Assembly (NCBI GenBank): GCA_946480635.1
Contig: CAMLKV010000069.1
Coordinates: forward strand, 1 to 9,102
Reading direction: 5' to 3'
From: an uncultured Flavobacterium sp.
GTDB taxonomy: Bacteria; Bacteroidota; Bacteroidia; Flavobacteriales; Flavobacteriaceae
Length of the DNA stretch: 9,102 nucleotides
Within the stretch, counting starts at the first letter, position 1, and each line of letters starts with the position of its first letter. Made by a program: the position numbers and the translations under genes. The notes under the pieces were generated by a model. It did not search any database, was not told the origin of the DNA, and worked only from the letters and a program-made list of their open reading frames with translations. Positions 5,659 through 9,102 of the stretch are shown piece by piece.

Positions 5659-7599
5659 TTATGTTTGTGCTTGAGCTTTTTTAATTGAATCTAATTTCTT
5701 TTTGTTTTTTACTCTGTCAAGTGAATCTTTTCTCAATTTTATTCTGTACATAGAATCTATGAATTTTTTTGAGTATTTATTATATTCAGCTTGTAAACTT
5801 TTCTCTAAAACTCTTTTTTCTCTGTCTTTCTGAGTTATTTTTCCTTTGATGTATTTTTCAAGCATCAATGTTGTTATTGGGCCAGCTGTCGTAGATCCAA
5901 AGCCTCCATTTTCAACTAAAACTGCAATGGCAATTTTAGGGTCATGTTTAGGAGCAAACGCTACAAAAATTGAGTGGTCAGCTAATTGTACTCTTTTTCC
6001 ATTTATTTTGGCAAAGTTTTCGGCAGTACCAGTTTTTCCACAAATTTCCAATCCTTCAACCCCTAAGAAGTATGCAGTTCCGGTTTTAAAAACTTCAGCA
6101 AGACCTTCAATAACAGGCTTAAAATGTTTTTTATCAATGGTTGTTACATGCTTGGTTCTAAATTTTGCATCTATAGGTTGCCCTTTTATTTTCTTTATGA
6201 TATGTGGTGTGTAATAATAACCTTCGTTAGCAACAGTCGCCATCATGTTAGCTAATTGTATAGGAGTCATTAAAACCTCACCTTGACCAATTGAATTAGA
6301 AACTATATATGTTGGACGAATACTGCCGTTTGGATAAGCCCATTTTTCATAGAAAGCATTGTCAGGTATCAATCCTTTACGTCCTGTAGGTAAATCATAT
6401 CCCATGAATTGTCCTAATCCAAAACTTTTTACATGTTTACTCCATACATCAACACTTAGACTAGTTTTAGGCTGCTTTTTTAAAATGTCTAAATATACAT
6501 TGGCAAAATATGCATTACATGATTGAGCAATTCCGTTATGAAGTCTATACATTCCTGCAGGGCTGTGACATCTCATAAATTTTCTACCATAACTAAATCC
6601 ATGATGACAAGCAAAAGTAGTTGTAGTATCTATTACTTGTTCCTGAAGTCCAACTAAAGCTGTTATGATTTTAAAAGGTGATCCAGGAGGGTATTCTGCT
6701 AATAAACTTCTATCATAAAGAGGTTTTGCTATTGAATCATTATAAAGTTTTGTATAGTTTCTAGATCGTTGTCTTCCAACTAAAATAGCGGGATCATATG
6801 ATGGTGCGGTTACCAAACACAAGATTTCTCCAGTTTTAGGTTCTATGGCTATAATACCGCCACGCTTATTCTTCATCAAAGCTTCTCCATATTTTTGGAG
6901 CTCTGCATCAATAGTCAAAGTAATGTCTTTACCTTGCACAGCAATAGTGTCGTATTTTCCTTCTTTAAAAGGACCTATTTCTCTATTAAAACGATCACGT
7001 TGAATGTGTTTAACTCCTTTTATTCCACGAAGTTCTTTTTCGTACATTTCTTCAACACCCTGCTTCCCTAATAAGTCTCCACTTTTGTAGTAAGGATTTT
7101 TTTTGATTGTATTTTCATTAGCTTGAGTGATGAAACCAAAGACATTACCGCCAACATTAATTTGATAATCTCTAAGAGAACGTTTCTGAATATAAAATCC
7201 CTCGAACTTTCTTTCTTTTTCTTGAAAGGCAGCGTACTCCAATTTGTTTAATTGACCTAAAAATACCGAAGGAAGCATTGGGCTATACACAACAGCCTTT
7301 TCAATTTTCTTTTTAAAATCTTCTTTAGTGATATGAAGTAAATTACAGAACTCTAAAGTGTCTAAGTCTTTAATTTCACGAGGTACAACCATGATATCGT
7401 ATGATGGTTGATTTGCTACTAATAATGTGCCGTGTCTATCATAGATATAACCACGCTCAGGATACTCATATTTAATCTTAATCGAAATATTTTCCGATTT
7501 TAAGCGAAGTGAGTCATCAATAATTTGTAAAAAGAAAAGCCTTGCTATGATTAAAATTGCAGCGACAATTATCATAACTGGTAATAAGAGTTTTCTCAT
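5659..7599 (-). CDS. mrdA: Penicillin-binding protein 2 (elongasome transpeptidase)
   Basis: PBP2 is a monofunctional class B PBP that crosslinks glycan made by RodA and is the target of elongation-specific beta-lactams. The 646-aa protein has one N-terminal membrane anchor (about 4-24), a pedestal or dimerisation domain (about 40-215, with PERGYIYDRHGTLL at 47-60) and a periplasmic transpeptidase domain (about 245-585). Active-site motifs are SPFK (S307 nucleophile, K310), SCN (360-362) and KTGT (522-525). Between the first two motifs lies a Cys/His cluster (C331, H332, H333, C344, H345, H354). This is the same region where E. coli PBP2 binds zinc, but with different residues. After the transpeptidase domain, residues about 585-646 form a Lys-rich charged tail ending AQAQT, longer than in E. 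coli PBP2. The ATG overlaps the mreD stop by 4 bp (ATGA), and the stop abuts the rodA start. Confidence 0.95.
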   Translation of the reverse strand: MRKLLLPVMIIVAAILIIARLFFLQIIDDSLRLKSENISIKIKYEYPERGYIYDRHGTLLVANQPSYDIMVVPREIKDLDTLEFCNLLHITKEDFKKKIEKAVVYSPMLPSVFLGQLNKLEYAAFQEKERKFEGFYIQKRSLRDYQINVGGNVFGFITQANENTIKKNPYYKSGDLLGKQGVEEMYEKELRGIKGVKHIQRDRFNREIGPFKEGKYDTIAVQGKDITLTIDAELQKYGEALMKNKRGGIIAIEPKTGEILCLVTAPSYDPAILVGRQRSRNYTKLYNDSIAKPLYDRSLLAEYPPGSPFKIITALVGLQEQVIDTTTTFACHHGFSYGRKFMRCHSPAGMYRLHNGIAQSCNAYFANVYLDILKKQPKTSLSVDVWSKHVKSFGLGQFMGYDLPTGRKGLIPDNAFYEKWAYPNGSIRPTYIVSNSIGQGEVLMTPIQLANMMATVANEGYYYTPHIIKKIKGQPIDAKFRTKHVTTIDKKHFKPVIEGLAEVFKTGTAYFLGVEGLEICGKTGTAENFAKINGKRVQLADHSIFVAFAPKHDPKIAIAVLVENGGFGSTTAGPITTLMLEKYIKGKITQKDREKRVLEKSLQAEYNKYSKKFIDSMYRIKLRKDSLDRVKNKKKLDSIKKAQAQT

Positions 7600-8102
7600 C
7601 GTTTACTTGGCTTAAATAAATAAATTATTATTATACTTACTATTAACGTAAAAATGGTTGTTACAATTGTTCTAAGTAAGATGTCAAGTATAAAAGCAAA
7701 CTTGAAAAATTCTAAAAGAAACATCACAAAGTGATGTGTAAGTATCGAAATAAAGATAAATGTAAATCTTTCAGGCGAAAGACGATCATTGATTTTTATC
7801 GTTTGGTATTCATAACTCAATCCAAATGCAAATTTGAAAAAGGCAGGTCTAATATTTGCTAGAATTAAACTAGCTGCTGCATGAACTCCACCTGAATTTG
7901 CAAAAAAATCTACTGTAAGGCCTAATAAAAAGCTAGCAACCAATAACCCAGCTCTATTTGAATTTACAGGATAAAGTAAAATAAAAAGAATATAAGGATA
8001 TGGATTTATGAAACCGAATAAATCAATGTTGTTGAAAATTACTACTTGTGCAGCAATTAACAATACAAAGCGAATAATATTTAAAATGACAGCACTATTC
8101 AT
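7596..8102 (-). CDS. mreD: Rod-shape-determining protein MreD
   Basis: MreD is a small integral membrane protein of the elongasome that works with MreC to control PBP2/RodA activity. The product is 168 aa with five or six hydrophobic segments (roughly 5-25, 33-46, 50-67, 72-90, 110-132 and 138-162). The conserved MreD stretch GLTVDFFANSGGVHAAASLI (residues 61-80) is present. A short basic C-terminus (KPSKR) is probably cytoplasmic. The ATG start lies inside the end of mreC (8-bp overlap) and the TGA stop overlaps the mrdA start by 4 bp. Identity rests on that motif, the membrane profile and the position between mreC and mrdA, because MreD sequences are poorly conserved. Confidence 0.92.
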   Translation of the reverse strand: MNSAVILNIIRFVLLIAAQVVIFNNIDLFGFINPYPYILFILLYPVNSNRAGLLVASFLLGLTVDFFANSGGVHAAASLILANIRPAFFKFAFGLSYEYQTIKINDRLSPERFTFIFISILTHHFVMFLLEFFKFAFILDILLRTIVTTIFTLIVSIIIIYLFKPSKR

Positions 8103-8922
8103 CTTTCTTTGTTTCGGCTTCTAGTTTTTTTATTTCATCACTATGTTTGTTCTCAATAATGTATACATGATTTAAATTGGTCATGTCATTAAATAAGCGA
8201 ACATTCAATGTGTAATAATTTGTTTCAGTATCAATGTAAATTTTATCAATAATACCTACAGGAATATTTTCAGGGAAAATTCTTGAATTTCCTCCAGTTA
8301 CAATCGTGTCTCCTTTTTTAACCGAAGCAAGTCTTGGAATTTCGACTAATTGGACATAACCAGCATTTTTAGCATTCCAAATTAAAGAGCCAAAGTGATT
8401 CGTTCTCTTTACCTTGGCATTGATTTTTGATTTTACATTCAAAATACTGAAAATCGTTGCGTATCTTGGAGAAACTTTTTCTACGATTCCAATAATTCCC
8501 TGACTACTAACAACTCCCATGTCTGGTTTTATTCCCTGTAAAGAGCCACTATTGATTGTCAAGTAATTTTCTGAAGTATTATACGAGTTGTGAACTACTT
8601 TAGACTGAATTACATCTATCTTGTCGTATCCTTTTACAGAATCTTTCTCAAGCGTAGAAGTACTGTCTTTTTTGTTAAAAAGCATTCGTCGAAGCTCAGC
8701 ATTTTCTCTTGCTAGTTTATCATTTTGTTCACGAAGACTAAAGTAAGTTTTAACTTCGTTTACTTCTTCATAAACTGTACCGGTTAAAAAATTAGCCGAA
8801 TTTACCATTTGACTTCTGTGGTATGAATGCGACTGAATAACCAGTACTAATGAGGTTATCAAAAGCAGCAAAAACAGTAAGCGAGTACTGTTTTTAAATA
8901 TAAAATTAAATATTTGCTGCAT
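8095..8922 (-). CDS. mreC: Rod-shape-determining protein MreC
   Basis: MreC is a bitopic membrane protein that binds PBP2 from the periplasmic side and links it to MreB filaments. Of its 275 aa, residues about 13-30 form a single membrane helix. Residues about 50-82 are a coiled-coil dimerisation segment (EQNDKLARENAELRRML). Residues about 105-257 are the two beta-barrel subdomains. Family landmarks are INSGSLQGIKPDMGVVSSQG (123-142), GIIGIVEKVS (142-151) and VKKGDTIVTGGNSRIFPENI (201-220) followed by PVGIID (221-226). A short charged tail (about 258-275) follows. Length is normal for Bacteroidota MreC. It follows mreB after a 76-bp gap and overlaps mreD by 8 bp. Confidence 0.95.
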   Translation of the reverse strand: MQQIFNFIFKNSTRLLFLLLLITSLVLVIQSHSYHRSQMVNSANFLTGTVYEEVNEVKTYFSLREQNDKLARENAELRRMLFNKKDSTSTLEKDSVKGYDKIDVIQSKVVHNSYNTSENYLTINSGSLQGIKPDMGVVSSQGIIGIVEKVSPRYATIFSILNVKSKINAKVKRTNHFGSLIWNAKNAGYVQLVEIPRLASVKKGDTIVTGGNSRIFPENIPVGIIDKIYIDTETNYYTLNVRLFNDMTNLNHVYIIENKHSDEIKKLEAETKKDE

Positions 8923-8998
8923 TAGTAGAAATTAAAATTTTTTAAATCTTTTAAACTCAAATTCTCAATAGTTGGAACTTGTATTTTTAATTTAGGAT
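8923..8998 (-). other. mreB-mreC intergenic spacer, no clear signal
   Basis: These 76 bases are very AT-rich, with runs of A and T. No hairpin followed by a T-run is visible on the minus strand, so read-through from mreB into mreC is expected. A weak promoter-like pair on the minus strand (TTTG followed by 23 bases and TAATTTCT) matches the -7 consensus at only six of eight positions and is not called. Confidence 0.4.
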
Positions 8999-9102
8999 TT
9001 ATTTAATTAGAATACTTCTGTATTTGTTTAAATTTTTCAAAGCCATTCCAGTTCCGCGTACAACAGCTCTTAATGGGTCTTCAGCAATAAATACAGGTAA
9101 AT
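8999..9102 (-). CDS. mreB: Rod-shape-determining protein MreB, C-terminal end (partial, runs off the right edge)
   Basis: MreB is the bacterial actin homologue whose filaments under the inner membrane guide elongasome movement. Only the last 33 codons and a TAA stop (8999-9001) are in the window. The translated end reads LPVFIAEDPLRAVVRGTGMA and then LKNLNKYRSILIK. The ADP/AEDPLxAVVxGTG stretch is the conserved C-terminal signature of MreB, part of the actin-fold nucleotide-binding region. Its position directly before mreC confirms the assignment. The start and the operon promoter lie beyond the right edge. Confidence 0.95.
   Translation of the reverse strand, partial: LPVFIAEDPLRAVVRGTGMALKNLNKYRSILIK

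Larger units (their letters stand above)
4402..9102 (-). other. Rod-shape / cell-elongation operon mreB-mreC-mreD-mrdA-rodA (5' end outside the window)
   Basis: Five minus-strand genes lie in one run. The mreB to mreC gap is 76 bp, mreC and mreD overlap by 8 bp, mreD and mrdA by 4 bp (ATGA), and mrdA abuts rodA (TAA directly followed by ATG). No terminator is seen between any of them. The order matches the conserved mre-mrd arrangement, so co-transcription from a promoter at or before mreB, beyond the right edge, is likely. Tight packing from mreC to rodA suggests translational coupling, which would help keep the membrane partners in proportion. Confidence 0.85.

Noticed and set aside
5009..6214. 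Plus-strand open frames opposite rodA and mrdA
   Set aside because: They are antisense to clearly conserved SEDS and PBP2 sequence and have no domain-like features.

Overview
The window is AT-rich and looks like chromosomal DNA of a Flavobacterium-type member of the Bacteroidota. The evidence is a run of recognisable housekeeping genes with family-typical sequences, start codons without Shine-Dalgarno sequences, a Cys-anchored lipoprotein with a short FLSC lipobox, and the gene order mreB-mreC-mreD-mrdA-rodA. The genus is inferred from general sequence style, not from a search. I see no mobile element, CRISPR array, rRNA or tRNA, and no stretch above 300 bases without a gene.

Left part (1-2860). 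A partial surE (5'/3'-nucleotidase, minus strand) runs off the left edge. It is divergent from a complete prc/tsp-type periplasmic processing protease with a PDZ domain and an S41 Ser/Lys core. The protease gene ends at a strong hairpin terminator. It faces a minus-strand gene that has its own hairpin terminator.

Middle (2861-4389). The minus-strand gene encodes a small exported protein that is almost entirely Lys/Glu/Ala-rich helix and contains a tandem 21-bp (7-codon) repeat. It is divergent from a predicted lipoprotein nuclease of the DNA/RNA non-specific endonuclease (NUC) family, which has the DxGH-type active site.

Right part (4402-9102, all minus strand). This is the cell-elongation (rod-shape) cluster: mreB (only its last 33 codons are in the window), mreC, mreD, mrdA (PBP2) and rodA. 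From mreC onward the genes overlap or abut (8 bp, 4 bp, 0 bp), so they are probably one translationally coupled operon. MreB filaments, MreC and MreD organise the elongasome. RodA (SEDS glycan polymerase) and PBP2 (transpeptidase) are the matched enzyme pair that makes lateral-wall peptidoglycan. rodA ends only 12 bp from the stop codon of the opposing nuclease gene, with no visible terminator between them.

I found no convincing undescribed system. The most notable items are the heptad-repeat exported protein, the Lys-rich C-terminal tail and Cys/His cluster of PBP2, an NDDS (not NDDG) motif in SurE, and the two contrasting convergent junctions.
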